This document shows positions 21,433-29,330 of a stretch of 64,000 nucleotides of DNA, in pieces (the stretch's first letter is position 1; each line of letters opens with the position of its first letter). The notes below the pieces were generated by a model. It searched no databases and was not told the DNA's origin. It was given only the letters and a program-made list of their open reading frames with translations. Origin of the DNA: Renibacterium sp043789415 (lineage in GTDB: Bacteria > Actinomycetota > Actinomycetes > Actinomycetales > Micrococcaceae); contig NZ_JBDLLW010000002.1 in the NCBI RefSeq assembly GCF_043789415.1, forward strand, positions 124,001-188,000. Direction: 5' to 3'. Both the position numbers and the translations under genes were made by a program.

Positions 21433-22356
21433 TCATTCGAATCTCATTCCCTCGGCTGAAGGCAACCCTCGCACCCAGTCTGCAGCGGCCATCATCTTCT
21501 TCCCGGAGGGCTGCACGAGTTTCAGTTGAACGGCGTGCGAGCCGGTGCCGACCAGCACGGTCTTGCCGCTGAGCACCGCGAGCTCCCCCGGTGCCAGATT
21601 CCGCTGATCTGGTCTCAGCCCCACCGGCCCCAGTTTGAATCGCTGGCCGGCCAGCAGCGTCCAGGCTCCAGGTTCACCGGTGACTCCGCGAATCCGGCGT
21701 GAAATGGCTAAGGCGGGCTGTTGAAAATCGATTCGCCCGTCTTGCAGCGTGAGTTTCGGGGCCAGCGAGACCTGGCCGCTCTGCGGCACCGCGAGCGCAT
21801 TCCCCGCGGCTATTGCGGAAAGGGTCTGAGAGAGCAGGGCAGCCCCGGAGCGGGAGAGCCGCTCCAAGAGGATCGAGGAGGTGTCCTCTGGGCGGATCAG
21901 TTCGGTGAGGGTACCGAAGACCGGCCCAGTGTCCAGACCAGCTTCCAGTTGGAAGGTCGAGGCCCCAGTGAATTCGTCACCGTTGATCACGGCGTGCTGC
22001 ACCGGCGCGGCGCCCCGCCAGGCTGGCAGCAGCGAGAAGTGCAGGTTGATCCAGCCGTGCTGCGGAATACTCAACGCCCTGGCCGGGATCAGCGCACCAT
22101 AGGCGACGATGGCCGCGACTTCGGGGCTCAGGGCGGCTATTTCCGCTTGCGCTGCGTCGTCCAGCTTAGCGGGTTTGAGTACCGGCAGGCCGAGCTCCGC
22201 CGCCCGCAGCGCAACCGGGGAAGGCGTCAGCAGACGCTTACGGCCCACCGGGGCGTCAGGCCGGGTCAAGACGCCGACGACGTCGAAACCGGCCGCCAGC
22301 AGCGCCTCCAGCGAAGGGATCGCCACCGAGGGAGTGCCTGCGAAGAGCACTCTCAT
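21433..22356 (-). CDS. fmt: Methionyl-tRNA formyltransferase
   Basis: Fmt formylates initiator Met-tRNA from 10-formyltetrahydrofolate. The 307 residues begin MRVLFAGTPSVAIPSLEAL and contain the active-site run FSLLPAWRGAAPVQHAVING and DTGPVF, with a C-terminal OB-like tRNA-binding domain. It overlaps def by 4 bp, the usual pairing of the enzymes that add and remove the formyl group. Confidence 0.97.
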   Translation of the reverse strand: MRVLFAGTPSVAIPSLEALLAAGFDVVGVLTRPDAPVGRKRLLTPSPVALRAAELGLPVLKPAKLDDAAQAEIAALSPEVAAIVAYGALIPARALSIPQHGWINLHFSLLPAWRGAAPVQHAVINGDEFTGASTFQLEAGLDTGPVFGTLTELIRPEDTSSILLERLSRSGAALLSQTLSAIAAGNALAVPQSGQVSLAPKLTLQDGRIDFQQPALAISRRIRGVTGEPGAWTLLAGQRFKLGPVGLRPDQRNLAPGELAVLSGKTVLVGTGSHAVQLKLVQPSGKKMMAAADWVRGLPSAEGMRFE

Positions 22357-22931
22357 ATGGTGTCCCGGGGTCCGGGAGCGGCGAAACCGAAACTCGATCC
22401 CACGGTCTGAGAGCGCTTCGCGGTGGTCCGGGCGGTGACTTGTTCGTAGTGCTGATCACGGATCGCGCGCAAGGCTGCTTTACGGTCCTCACCCGCGAGC
22501 CGGTCCACGTAAAGCTTGCCATTGAGATGGTCGGTTTCATGCTGTAGGCAACGAGCGAGTAGGCCCTCTGCTTCGATCAGCACCGGTTCACCGTGCTGAT
22601 CGACGCCGGTGACCCGGCTGAAGCGTTTACGAGGGGTGACAAAGCCCAGGCTGGGTACCGATAGACAGCCTTCGGCTCCGGGCTGCTGATCGTCCTCGCT
22701 GCTTTCGATCAGCGGATTGATCACGTGACCGGATTGATCGCCCACCCGATAGGTGAAAATCCTCTTGCCTACTCCGATTTGCGGTGCGGCGAGACCTGCA
22801 CCGTCGACGTCGTCCATGGTCTCCATCATGTCGGCGATCAGTTTCGCCAGCTCGGCTCCGAATTCGGTCACCGGCTCAGCAACGGTCCGCAGCACGGGGT
22901 CCCCGATGAGCCGGATGTGAAGAATTGCCAT
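22353..22931 (-). CDS. def: Peptide deformylase
   Basis: Def removes the formyl group from nascent proteins using a bound metal. Its three motifs are GLAAPQIGVGKR, EGCLSVPS (metal Cys) and QHETDHLNGKLY (catalytic Glu and metal histidines). The 192-residue length is normal. It is the first gene of def-fmt-rsmB-rpe; a 17-bp direct duplication with TAGAAT boxes lies about 45-60 bp upstream. Confidence 0.96.
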   Translation of the reverse strand: MAILHIRLIGDPVLRTVAEPVTEFGAELAKLIADMMETMDDVDGAGLAAPQIGVGKRIFTYRVGDQSGHVINPLIESSEDDQQPGAEGCLSVPSLGFVTPRKRFSRVTGVDQHGEPVLIEAEGLLARCLQHETDHLNGKLYVDRLAGEDRKAALRAIRDQHYEQVTARTTAKRSQTVGSSFGFAAPGPRDTI

Positions 22932-22966
22932 TCGCTCAGAACCCTTGCCTCAAATCGATCGGTCGT

Positions 22967-22999
22967 CCCCAGTATTCTAGGCACCCCAGTATTCTAGGC
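22967..22999 (-). promoter_or_regulatory. Duplicated 17-bp unit with two TAGAAT boxes upstream of def
   Basis: The forward sequence CCCCAGTATTCTAGGCA occurs twice in a row. On the minus strand each copy reads CCTAGAATACTGGGG and offers a TAGAAT -10-like box, at 22978-22973 and 22995-22990. The spacing to def is right for a promoter. No clear -35 is seen for either. Confidence 0.45.
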
Positions 23000-23043
23000 C
23001 AGACCGTCAGCCAGCGGGGTACCCCGATCGGCACGGCGCCGGT

Positions 23044-23892
23044 TCAAGAAGCCGGACGGGGCGGCGCCAGTGGCAGCAGAGGTTCACCGGCTCTAGCGGC
23101 TTCCAGATGCCGTTCCCAGAGCCTCTGCAGGGCGCAGAATTTGTACCACTGCTGCGGCAGCACCTCGGGGTTGGCCCGCATCGGGCGAACCCCGGTTTCG
23201 CCGATCGCCACCGCGAGCAGCAGCGGCTCCCGCCCGTAGCGCCACGCCTCCCAGCTTCCGGTAGTGGCATCCAGCAAACTTTCCTCGGCCTTCATTCCGG
23301 CGACCAATTGCATGACCACCTTGGGGTCGATGGACTTGACTTCGCCGTTCCGATCGGTGCCCTTGGTCTTGTAATCGATCAGACAGAGGCGTCCTGAGAT
23401 CTGGGCCACCAGATCCAGGGTTCCCGCATAGCCGACGCTCTGATTCCAGATCGTCACTTCGGGAGCCAGCGGCTGAACGTCGTACTCCTTCCACCAGGCA
23501 TCAAAGCGGTCAGCGAAGGCGAGTTCCCGGTGTTCCGCCAATTCCGTGCGAGCACGCTCCAACTCGTGTTCCCGCTCCAGGGCGCGCAGGGCCACCTGCT
23601 CAGCGTAGAAGTGCACCCGATCACCACGAGCGGCAGCTTCGTTACGGTAATTCTCTGCGGCATTTGCGGACTCCCGAATCAGCGGCCTCAATCTTTCCGG
23701 CTTACCTGCAGCTTCGGGCAGCCCGGCATGCGCGGCCAGCGCACTCGCCGCCATGTATCCCACCCAGCCACTCAGGTCCAACGCCTGCATGCCGATCACC
23801 GTAGTGATCGAGGGCACCGAGGGCTGCTCGGTCAGTGAGCGAGCGTACATCCTGCCGAACTCGGTGGCATGGGCTAAGGCGGGTTGAGTCAT
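23044..23892 (-). CDS. PD-(D/E)XK (RecB-like) nuclease family protein
   Basis: The 282-residue protein carries GYAGTLDLVAQI and RLCLIDYKTKGTDRNG, the Asp160...Asp173-x-Lys175 core of RecB-type PD-(D/E)XK nucleases; Glu145 and the preceding helix region fit the rest of the active site. No helicase or AddB-like domain is present, so this is a solo nuclease, common in actinobacteria but without a settled role. It starts inside the last 4 bp of the membrane-protein gene upstream. Confidence 0.8.
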   Translation of the reverse strand: MTQPALAHATEFGRMYARSLTEQPSVPSITTVIGMQALDLSGWVGYMAASALAAHAGLPEAAGKPERLRPLIRESANAAENYRNEAAARGDRVHFYAEQVALRALEREHELERARTELAEHRELAFADRFDAWWKEYDVQPLAPEVTIWNQSVGYAGTLDLVAQISGRLCLIDYKTKGTDRNGEVKSIDPKVVMQLVAGMKAEESLLDATTGSWEAWRYGREPLLLAVAIGETGVRPMRANPEVLPQQWYKFCALQRLWERHLEAARAGEPLLPLAPPRPAS

Positions 23893-25265
23893 GGTTCTAC
23901 TATGTCATTGGGTTCCGACACCGCAGATTCGGAGGGCTGCTCAGCCGACTGCTCGCTGTGACTTTCGGACCGCGCAGTTTGATGTTCTGCCTTCGCTGCA
24001 CTGTCGACCTTCGCTGCACTGTCGACCTTGGCTGGTTTGGCTGCCCTTTTAGCTGTCTTCGCTACTTTTTTGACGGCTTCTCCGGCGGCGAGATCCGCTT
24101 GATACACCGCCTGTACGGTGAGGGCCTTCTGGGTCTGCAGAATCAGCGGATCGAAAAAAGCATCCCGGTAATCCTTGCTGGAGTTGATCGAGACCACGAA
24201 GTTCAACGCCGCGATGGCGCTCAAGAAAGCCGCCACCCGAACCGGCACTTCGGGAATCGGCAGCGTGACTCCGAAGATCTGCAAGAGAGTTTCCGGCCTA
24301 CCCGCCCATTGCACCGCGAGCTGGGGCGGAATGGAAAGCGCATTGAGTGCCATGATGAACGCGAAGACCAGAACCCCAAAGATCATCACCTGAATGCACT
24401 GCGCAAGCACCATGATGAAAACCACGTTCGCCTGCTCGGTGCGCCTGAGATGCTGCCAGCTTCCCTGAGCCGGGCCCGCAGGGAGCTGACCATCCTGCTG
24501 AGCCTGCACGATCTCCGCATCGGGGGTCAGCGTTTCCGGCATATCCTGCAGTTCCTTACGGGTGCTGTAGATCAGGAAGAGCATGCCAATGCCGAGCAGG
24601 AAGGCGATCAGCCAGAAGATCTGGCCTCGTTTTAGCATCGCCGCCACTTGCCAGAATTCCTGGGCGTAGAAGACGGTGATGACCACCAGGATGAGCAGCG
24701 GAATGGCGATTGCGGCGAGCAGCCAGATGGCCGATAGCTGGCGAAGCGCGGCCCGCAGGCTCCAACCGAGCAGCGATCCCACACCGATCCAGGTCAGGAA
24801 GAGCACCAGTAGCAGCGGAACCACGTTGTCCAAGGCCCCGGACCACCAGTCTTGCGCTGAGGCGCCCAGCATCACCACCTGATTGATCACGAGCAGGATG
24901 ACGATCGAAACCAGCGCGATGCCACGAGCCAGTACTGCACGCCGCCTGAACAGCCGATGGGCCACGATGGCGATCACCAGCGGCCCGAGGGTGATCAGGC
25001 CGAAAAGCGCGAAGTAATTGATCAGCTCGCTATCGCTGAGGTCTGCGGCTTCCTGATCCACCTTGCTGAACAGCGGCAGGCGACCGACGATGCCTCCGCC
25101 CAGGCCGAAAAGCGCGAAGAACAACAGCGCCGGAGCGCAACGGGCCAACAGGTGCTTGGAACGTTCCCGGGGCTTCACGAAATAAGGCAGGCCCTGGGCT
25201 CTGAACCATTCTTCGGTTTCAAAACGCTGCTTTTCCGCACTGCTTGAGGCCATGCTGGTAAGCAT
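23889..25265 (-). CDS. Polytopic membrane protein of unknown function
   Basis: The 458-residue product has about ten hydrophobic segments between residues 45 and 390. Its last 70 residues are Lys/Ala/Ser/Glu-rich and include a duplicated AKVDSA unit encoded by an 18-bp direct repeat near 23995-24030. No transporter signature is recognised. The annotated start gives MLTSMASSSAEKQRF; Met5 is an alternative. The 4-bp overlap with the nuclease gene suggests the two are made together. Confidence 0.75.
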   Translation of the reverse strand: MLTSMASSSAEKQRFETEEWFRAQGLPYFVKPRERSKHLLARCAPALLFFALFGLGGGIVGRLPLFSKVDQEAADLSDSELINYFALFGLITLGPLVIAIVAHRLFRRRAVLARGIALVSIVILLVINQVVMLGASAQDWWSGALDNVVPLLLVLFLTWIGVGSLLGWSLRAALRQLSAIWLLAAIAIPLLILVVITVFYAQEFWQVAAMLKRGQIFWLIAFLLGIGMLFLIYSTRKELQDMPETLTPDAEIVQAQQDGQLPAGPAQGSWQHLRRTEQANVVFIMVLAQCIQVMIFGVLVFAFIMALNALSIPPQLAVQWAGRPETLLQIFGVTLPIPEVPVRVAAFLSAIAALNFVVSINSSKDYRDAFFDPLILQTQKALTVQAVYQADLAAGEAVKKVAKTAKRAAKPAKVDSAAKVDSAAKAEHQTARSESHSEQSAEQPSESAVSEPNDIVEP

Positions 25266-25358
25266 AGATTGGCTCGAGCGGCTCCGCGAAGTATGTTTCG
25301 ACGTCGCCCCGGCCAGCTAGCGCACAGTCCGGGCAGTGATCAGCGGCAGCATCGGATC

Positions 25359-26753
25359 CTAAGAACTCTTCAGTTCGGAACGCGCGCGGACCGCGAAGAC
25401 GATGGCGAAAGCGGTCAACCCAGCGATGCCGAGGATTCCGGCCCGGGCTCCAGTTACCTGATCATCGCCGAGATTCAGCAGAATCCCGCCGATTGAAGCA
25501 CTCATGGTGTAAGCGATGAGTTGCACGGTTGAGAGTCCGGCTCCTGCTTTCGCCGCTTCGACGTCGTCCTGAGAGCTGCGTAATGCGGCAACGCTCAACT
25601 GCGGATAAGCCAGCCCGATCCCGGCACCCGCGATGAAAAGCAGGATCGCCCAAGCGACCACGGTGAGCGGAGCACCACTGCTGCTCTGCAGCAGGCCATA
25701 ACAGAGCAAGCCACCGGTCAGCAGCACGGGGCCGAGCAGCAGGCTTCCCCTGGCTCGCCTGCCCGCTAATCCAGCGCTCACGAGCTGCGAAACAGACCAG
25801 CCGGCGGACAATGCTGCGCCGAGCAATCCGGCGAGCAATGGATTCAGCCCGGGAAGGCGGTGCCCGAAAAGCGGCACAAAGCTCTCCACCATGACGCCCG
25901 CAGAAAGCGCAGCCACCGAAAGATAAACCCATTTGAGTCCGGAATCTCGGCGATAGGTCGCCGCAGGCAGGACAGTAGTGGCAGATTTCCTCTCGATCAG
26001 CACGAACGCGATCAGAGCTGCCACCCCCAGCAGAACACAGAGCAAACGAAGCAGGCCTTCCAGTGAAGATGCCAGGCTGAAGCAGAGCGCCGCGGCGGCC
26101 AGCACCAGCAATGATCCGAGCGGCACGCGCCGCGGCTGTGCTTTGGACGTGGCTGGACGGATCGCCCGGTAACTGAGCAAGATCAGTAGCACCGCTGGAA
26201 GAACGAGCGTCGCATAGGCCAGCCGCCAACCACCGAACTGACCGAACAAGCCCCCGAGCGCCGGTCCGAGTAAAGTGCCGAAGGCCCACATTGCGGCGAC
26301 CAGCGCCGTCGTTCGCTGCCACAGAGCCTCTGGCAGGAGCAGCCTGACGCAGGCGAAGCCGAGCCCAACCAGCAAACCGCCTCCCAGACCCTGAACGATC
26401 CGGCCGAGCACCAGAACGATGATATTGGGGCTGAGCACCATCACCACCGCCCCCGCCGCGAAAACGGCGAAAGCCAGCAGATAGGCGCCCCTGCTCCCCC
26501 GGCTGCTGAGCAGCCGGTCAACCAGCATCGTGGCGGTCACTGCGGCGAGTAGGAATCCGGTGGCCACCCAGCTGTAGAGCGCCTGACCGCCGATGTCTTC
26601 AATGATCGTCGGCAGCAAGGCAGCGGTGAAATACAGGTTCATCGCGTAGAGGAAGACTCCCCCGGCGAGTATCGACACCGGCCCCAGGTAAGGCGCCCGG
26701 AATAAGGCCGACCAGGTGGCCTCCTGCTGTGGGGAGTCGACTTGCTTTTTCAC
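25359..26753 (-). CDS. MFS drug-efflux-type transporter
   Basis: The 464-residue protein has some 12-14 helices. The first-half motif VDRLLSSRGSRGAYL (motif A type) and LGRIVQGLGGGLLVGLGFACVRLLLP (motif B/C region, with the family RxxQGxGGG) point to the DHA2-like proton antiporters. The GTG start at 26753 follows AGAGAGG by 7 bases. It is divergent from the TetR gene, with two palindromic operators between them, so it is probably the repressor's target and exports the compound that the repressor senses. Substrate unknown. Confidence 0.88.
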   Translation of the reverse strand: MKKQVDSPQQEATWSALFRAPYLGPVSILAGGVFLYAMNLYFTAALLPTIIEDIGGQALYSWVATGFLLAAVTATMLVDRLLSSRGSRGAYLLAFAVFAAGAVVMVLSPNIIVLVLGRIVQGLGGGLLVGLGFACVRLLLPEALWQRTTALVAAMWAFGTLLGPALGGLFGQFGGWRLAYATLVLPAVLLILLSYRAIRPATSKAQPRRVPLGSLLVLAAAALCFSLASSLEGLLRLLCVLLGVAALIAFVLIERKSATTVLPAATYRRDSGLKWVYLSVAALSAGVMVESFVPLFGHRLPGLNPLLAGLLGAALSAGWSVSQLVSAGLAGRRARGSLLLGPVLLTGGLLCYGLLQSSSGAPLTVVAWAILLFIAGAGIGLAYPQLSVAALRSSQDDVEAAKAGAGLSTVQLIAYTMSASIGGILLNLGDDQVTGARAGILGIAGLTAFAIVFAVRARSELKSS

Positions 26754-26783
26754 GACGATCCTCTCTGCGCCCCACCTGAGGCT

Positions 26784-26800
26784 ATCTAACGATGTTAGAT
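26784..26800. promoter_or_regulatory. TetR operator 1, palindrome ATCTAAC-N3-GTTAGAT
   Basis: A 17-bp perfect-arm inverted repeat with 7-bp arms lies between the MFS and TetR starts. It shares CTAACNNNGTTAG with operator 2, whose centre is 20 bp away, two helical turns. Confidence 0.85.
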
Positions 26801-26823
26801 ATAAACTAACAGTGTTAGTTTAT
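26801..26823. promoter_or_regulatory. TetR operator 2, palindrome ATAAACTAAC-N3-GTTAGTTTAT
   Basis: A 23-bp inverted repeat with perfect 10-bp arms. It carries the same CTAACNNNGTTAG core as operator 1, and the same spacing class. It sits 49 bp before the chosen TetR start, so repressor bound here could block both divergent promoters. Confidence 0.87.
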
Positions 26824-26871
26824 AAATTTCAACTGATACTTTTGGTGAGTGAAGCAGATTGGAGCGGGCGA

Positions 26872-27579
26872 ATGAGTCAGAACTCTGACCACGCACCGGG
26901 AGGAAAATTTTCCAGCGTATGGCTTCGAGATCGTGATCCTCAGCCGGATGGAATGCCACTGAGCAGCGGAAGAATCACCAGCAAAGCGATCGAAATACTC
27001 GACTCTCGAGGGCTCGATGCACTCACCATGCGCACCCTGGCTAAAGAACTGGAGATCAGCGCCCCTTCCCTGTACTGGCACATCCGCACCAAAGAAGAAG
27101 TGATAGAGCTAGCCATCGACCAGGTCTTCTCCGAGCTTCCCATCCCGAAGGAGAGCGCACCCTGGCGCGGGAGAATACACAGTCAGCTGACGGCCTGGCG
27201 GGATCTGATGATCAGGCACCCCTGGGTTCCTTCCGAAGCTCTTCGAAGAGTGCTTTTAGGTCCGAATTTCCTGGCTCAGCTCGAAACGTTGCAGAGCACC
27301 TTGCACGGCGCCGGCTTCGAAGGGCAGCAGCACCTCACCGCGAGTTGGCTTCTTTACAACCAGGTGATGGGTTCGGCTTCAGCCCGGAGCGCTATGAAGC
27401 TGGGCGAAGCGGACCTCCGACTCAGCCAGCAGTTCATCGACTCGCAGAGCGAGCGCTATCCCGCTCTGGCACGTTCGCATTATCTTCGCGATGAACACTG
27501 GGATCAGAATTTCTCAGCCGGTCTCAACTATCTGCTGGACGGTTTAGAACGTCAGCTCAGCGATTCATCGAAAAGCTGA
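26872..27579 (+). CDS. TetR-family repressor (TetR_C tetracycline-repressor-like)
   Basis: I choose ATG 26872 (GGAGCGGGCGA before it), giving 235 residues; upstream codons run through the operators and are not coding. The helix-turn-helix is at about residues 48-67, LTMRTLAKELEISAPSLYWH followed by IRTKEEVIE, the classical TetR pattern. The C-terminal region resembles the TetR_C_1 ligand domain. It lies divergent from the MFS exporter, with two operators in between, so local autoregulation and control of efflux are likely. A strong hairpin terminator follows 70 bp downstream. Confidence 0.88.
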   Translation: MSQNSDHAPGGKFSSVWLRDRDPQPDGMPLSSGRITSKAIEILDSRGLDALTMRTLAKELEISAPSLYWHIRTKEEVIELAIDQVFSELPIPKESAPWRGRIHSQLTAWRDLMIRHPWVPSEALRRVLLGPNFLAQLETLQSTLHGAGFEGQQHLTASWLLYNQVMGSASARSAMKLGEADLRLSQQFIDSQSERYPALARSHYLRDEHWDQNFSAGLNYLLDGLERQLSDSSKS

Positions 27580-27647
27580 GGCGCTCAACCGCGTACCGGA
27601 ACCCAGGCAATCGGTGATCGCACTCGGTGATCGATAGAGCGACTTGC

Positions 27648-27698
27648 AAAAAAGATCGGCTCCGATCAGTGTTTCAACTGATCGGAGCCGATCTTTTT
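27648..27698. terminator. Strong bidirectional hairpin terminator
   Basis: Two 22-base arms, AAAAAGATCGGCTCCGATCAGT and its exact complement, surround a six-base loop at 27671-27676. The A and T tracts at both sides let it work for the TetR gene on the plus strand and the tRNA-Val gene on the minus strand. Confidence 0.93.
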
Positions 27699-27702
27699 GC
27701 GG

Positions 27703-27774
27703 TGGGCGATACTGGGTTCGAACCAGTGACCTCTTCGGTGTGAACGAAGCGCGCTACCACTGCGCCAATCGCCC
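27703..27774 (-). tRNA. tRNA-Val (CAC)
   Basis: The minus strand folds into a cloverleaf with acceptor GGGCGAT/ATCGCCC, D-arm GGCGCAGTGGTAGCGC, anticodon stem CTTCG/CGAAG with loop TTCACAC (anticodon CAC) and T-arm CTGGTTCGAACCCAG. It ends at the shared terminator. CCA is not encoded. Confidence 0.96.
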
Positions 27775-28057
27775 GCATACTGCTCAGAAATCCTATCCGA
27801 TAAATTCACGAGCCGCCTAATCGGGACCAGCCGGGAGTCGAATCTCACCCCCTCTGGATGATCACCGATCCGCTCCGCTGACAGCGGATTTGGGCCCCAG
27901 AACAGACCCGGGAACTCGCCGAAGCGAAAAGCTGATTTGGCGTTTCCCTGATCGTCAGCTAGAGTTTTTACTCGCAGGAACACGAGGAAAGTTACTGAAG
28001 ATCGGCGGTAAAAACCGGTCTGAATTGATGATCACTCAGGGGAAACTCGTTCCTTCT
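27775..28057. other. Intergenic stretch between divergent tRNA genes
   Basis: No convincing gene is seen. Small frames on either strand lack ribosome sites and family features. It must hold the divergent promoters for tRNA-Val(CAC) and the plus-strand tRNA cluster. Confidence 0.5.
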
Positions 28058-28129
28058 GCGGATGTGGCTCAGTGGTAGAGCATCACCTTGCCAAGGTGAG
28101 GGTCGCGAGTTCGAATCTCGTCATCCGCT
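28058..28129 (+). tRNA. tRNA-Gly (GCC)
   Basis: Acceptor GCGGATG/CATCCGC, D-arm GCTCAGTGGTAGAGC, anticodon stem CACCT/AGGTG with loop TGCCA region giving anticodon GCC, T-arm CGAGTTCGAATCTCG. First gene of a three-tRNA plus-strand cluster. Confidence 0.96.
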
Positions 28130-28193
28130 CGCAGGAAACTGTCATCTGTAGCCCGCTCGTCATTATGTGATGAAGCGGGCTCGTTTGAAACCC

Positions 28194-28264
28194 GGTGGGG
28201 TGGCCGAGAGGCGAGGCAGCGGCCTGCAAAGCCGCGTACACGGGTTCGAATCCCGTTCCCACCT
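28194..28264 (+). tRNA. tRNA-Cys (GCA)
   Basis: Acceptor GGTGGGG/TCCCACC with one G-U pair, anticodon stem GCGGC/GCCGC with loop CTGCAAA (anticodon GCA), T-arm CGGGTTCGAATCCCG. Confidence 0.95.
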
Positions 28265-28284
28265 CTCAGTTTTTGAGAGACTTT

Positions 28285-28359
28285 GGGCGATTGGCGCAGC
28301 GGTAGCGCGCTTCCCTGACACGGAAGAGGTCACTGGTTCGATCCCAGTATCGCCCACCA
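28285..28359 (+). tRNA. tRNA-Val (GAC), CCA encoded
   Basis: Acceptor GGGCGAT/ATCGCCC, anticodon stem CTTCC/GGAAG with loop CTGACAC (anticodon GAC), T-arm CTGGTTCGATCCCAG, then ACCA, so the 3' CCA is present in the DNA. Nearly the same body as the tRNA-Val(CAC) on the opposite strand 0.5 kb away. Confidence 0.96.
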
Positions 28360-28362
28360 AGA

Positions 28363-28392
28363 GATGGCCCCGTCGAAAGACGGGGCCATTAC
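28363..28392 (+). terminator. Hairpin terminator after the tRNA cluster
   Basis: ATGGCCCCGTC and GACGGGGCCAT pair around a GAAA loop, directly after tRNA-Val(GAC). It could also end the convergent Gdx transcript. Confidence 0.85.
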
Positions 28393-28412
28393 TCTTTAAC
28401 CGCCGGGTGTGG

Positions 28413-28739
28413 TTAGTGGAGTACTTTGAGGCCCACCACGCAGACCACAATGCCCAATAAGAGCAGAATCTTGATCAGAGACACCGACTCGGTGCCGGTG
28501 ATCATCGCGTACCCGACCGTGAGGACGGCACCGATGCCCACCCAGACGGCGTAGGCCGTGCCGATGGGAAGGGTCCGCATCGCCCAGGCCAGGCCAACCA
28601 TGCTGGCAGCCACTGCGACGCCGAAAATCACGCTGGGCCAAAGCTTGGAGAAACCCTCAGATTTCCCCAGTGCGGTAGCCCAGACAGCCTCCAGAATTCC
28701 GGAGATCACTAAAACAATCCAGCCAAGAGAAGACGACAT
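28413..28739 (-). CDS. gdx: SMR-family guanidinium exporter Gdx (SugE type)
   Basis: Small multidrug-resistance family, four helices, 108 residues from ATG 28739. The upstream 15 codons in frame belong to the riboswitch. The key glutamate lies in LGWIVLVISGILEAVWATAL, and GTAYAVWVGIGAVLTVGYA is the SugE/Gdx type of the conserved loop. Gdx proteins work as antiparallel dimers and export guanidinium in exchange for protons. The guanidine-III riboswitch immediately upstream strongly supports this assignment over a quaternary-ammonium pump. An AAGGAG ribosome site lies next to the riboswitch 3' end. Confidence 0.93.
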   Translation of the reverse strand: MSSSLGWIVLVISGILEAVWATALGKSEGFSKLWPSVIFGVAVAASMVGLAWAMRTLPIGTAYAVWVGIGAVLTVGYAMITGTESVSLIKILLLLGIVVCVVGLKVLH

Positions 28740-28751
28740 TTTATGCTCCTT

Positions 28752-28793
28752 GCGCCGTCTTTTCGCTGGCCGGGTACGGCGCACCTCGTCCGG
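28752..28793 (-). promoter_or_regulatory. Guanidine-III riboswitch (ykkC-III) controlling gdx
   Basis: The minus strand carries CCGGACGAGGTGCGCCGTAC followed by CCGGCCAGCGAAAAGACGGCGC. This matches the known class III guanidine aptamer almost base for base, as I recall that consensus: the P1/P2 pseudoknot pairs CCGG with CCGG and GCGCCGT with ACGGCGC. The AAGGAG ribosome site begins right after the last pseudoknot base, so ligand binding most likely frees or hides the site and acts on translation. Confidence 0.93.
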
Positions 28794-28927
28794 GTGCCTT
28801 TGGCGGTTTCAGTATTTCACTTAAAGCGTGATGACAGATCATTACCTGCTCTTGGCGAGCCAAAAATCTCGGTCTAGGATTATGGCATTGGGGGCAAGAT
28901 GGCCCCACCTAGCGAAGGGAGGTGCCC

Positions 28928-29155
28928 GTGTCTATTTTTGACGACATCAAGGGCAAGGCCGAGGACTTGATCGGCGATAACGCAGACAAGCTCAAAGAGG
29001 GCATCGAGAAAGTCGGAGATTTCATCGACGACAAGACCGGTGACAAGTTCAAGGACCAAATCGATGGCGTGCAGAAAGCCGCTGGAGATTTTGTCGATAA
29101 CGCGAACAAAGATGACGCTCCTGCCGCCGAAGGTTCAGCAGAACCACAGGCCTAA
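28928..29155 (+). CDS. MT0933/Rv0909-like small protein (putative antitoxin family)
   Basis: A 75-residue protein starting at GTG 28928, five bases after AAGGGAGG; a GTG at 28922 overlaps the ribosome site and is less likely. The sequence is a repetitive amphipathic helix with Asp/Lys-rich segments (DDIKGKAEDLIGDNADKLKE; DFIDDKTGDKFKDQIDGVQK) and a Pro/Ala/Glu tail. This fits the MT0933_antitox family, named after a Mycobacterium protein; no toxin gene lies alongside, so antitoxin function is doubtful here. A hairpin terminator follows. Confidence 0.75.
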   Translation: MSIFDDIKGKAEDLIGDNADKLKEGIEKVGDFIDDKTGDKFKDQIDGVQKAAGDFVDNANKDDAPAAEGSAEPQA

Positions 29156-29179
29156 GCGACCTTCGCTCAAGATCTGAGT

Positions 29180-29224
29180 CAAAGAGATCGCCTGCCCTGC
29201 CGCGAGGCAGCGCAGGCGATCTTT
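29180..29224. terminator. Hairpin terminator after the MT0933-like gene
   Basis: AGATCGCCTGC and GCAGGCGATCT pair, with a nested TGCC/GGCA loop and a short T tract after it. The facing zapE gene ends about 105 bp away. Confidence 0.8.
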
Positions 29225-29330
29225 GGCGTTTAAGCGGCGGCTCACCGGCCTCGGGGCGCCCCCTGAAAATCAACGCCCGACGTCGTCAGCTCCGCGAGGC
29301 CAGCGCCGAGCCGGGTAACACGTCGTGCAG

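Noticed and set aside
27703..28359. tRNA cluster as an integration site
   Set aside because: I looked for an integrase gene and for a repeat of the tRNA 3' ends nearby and found neither.
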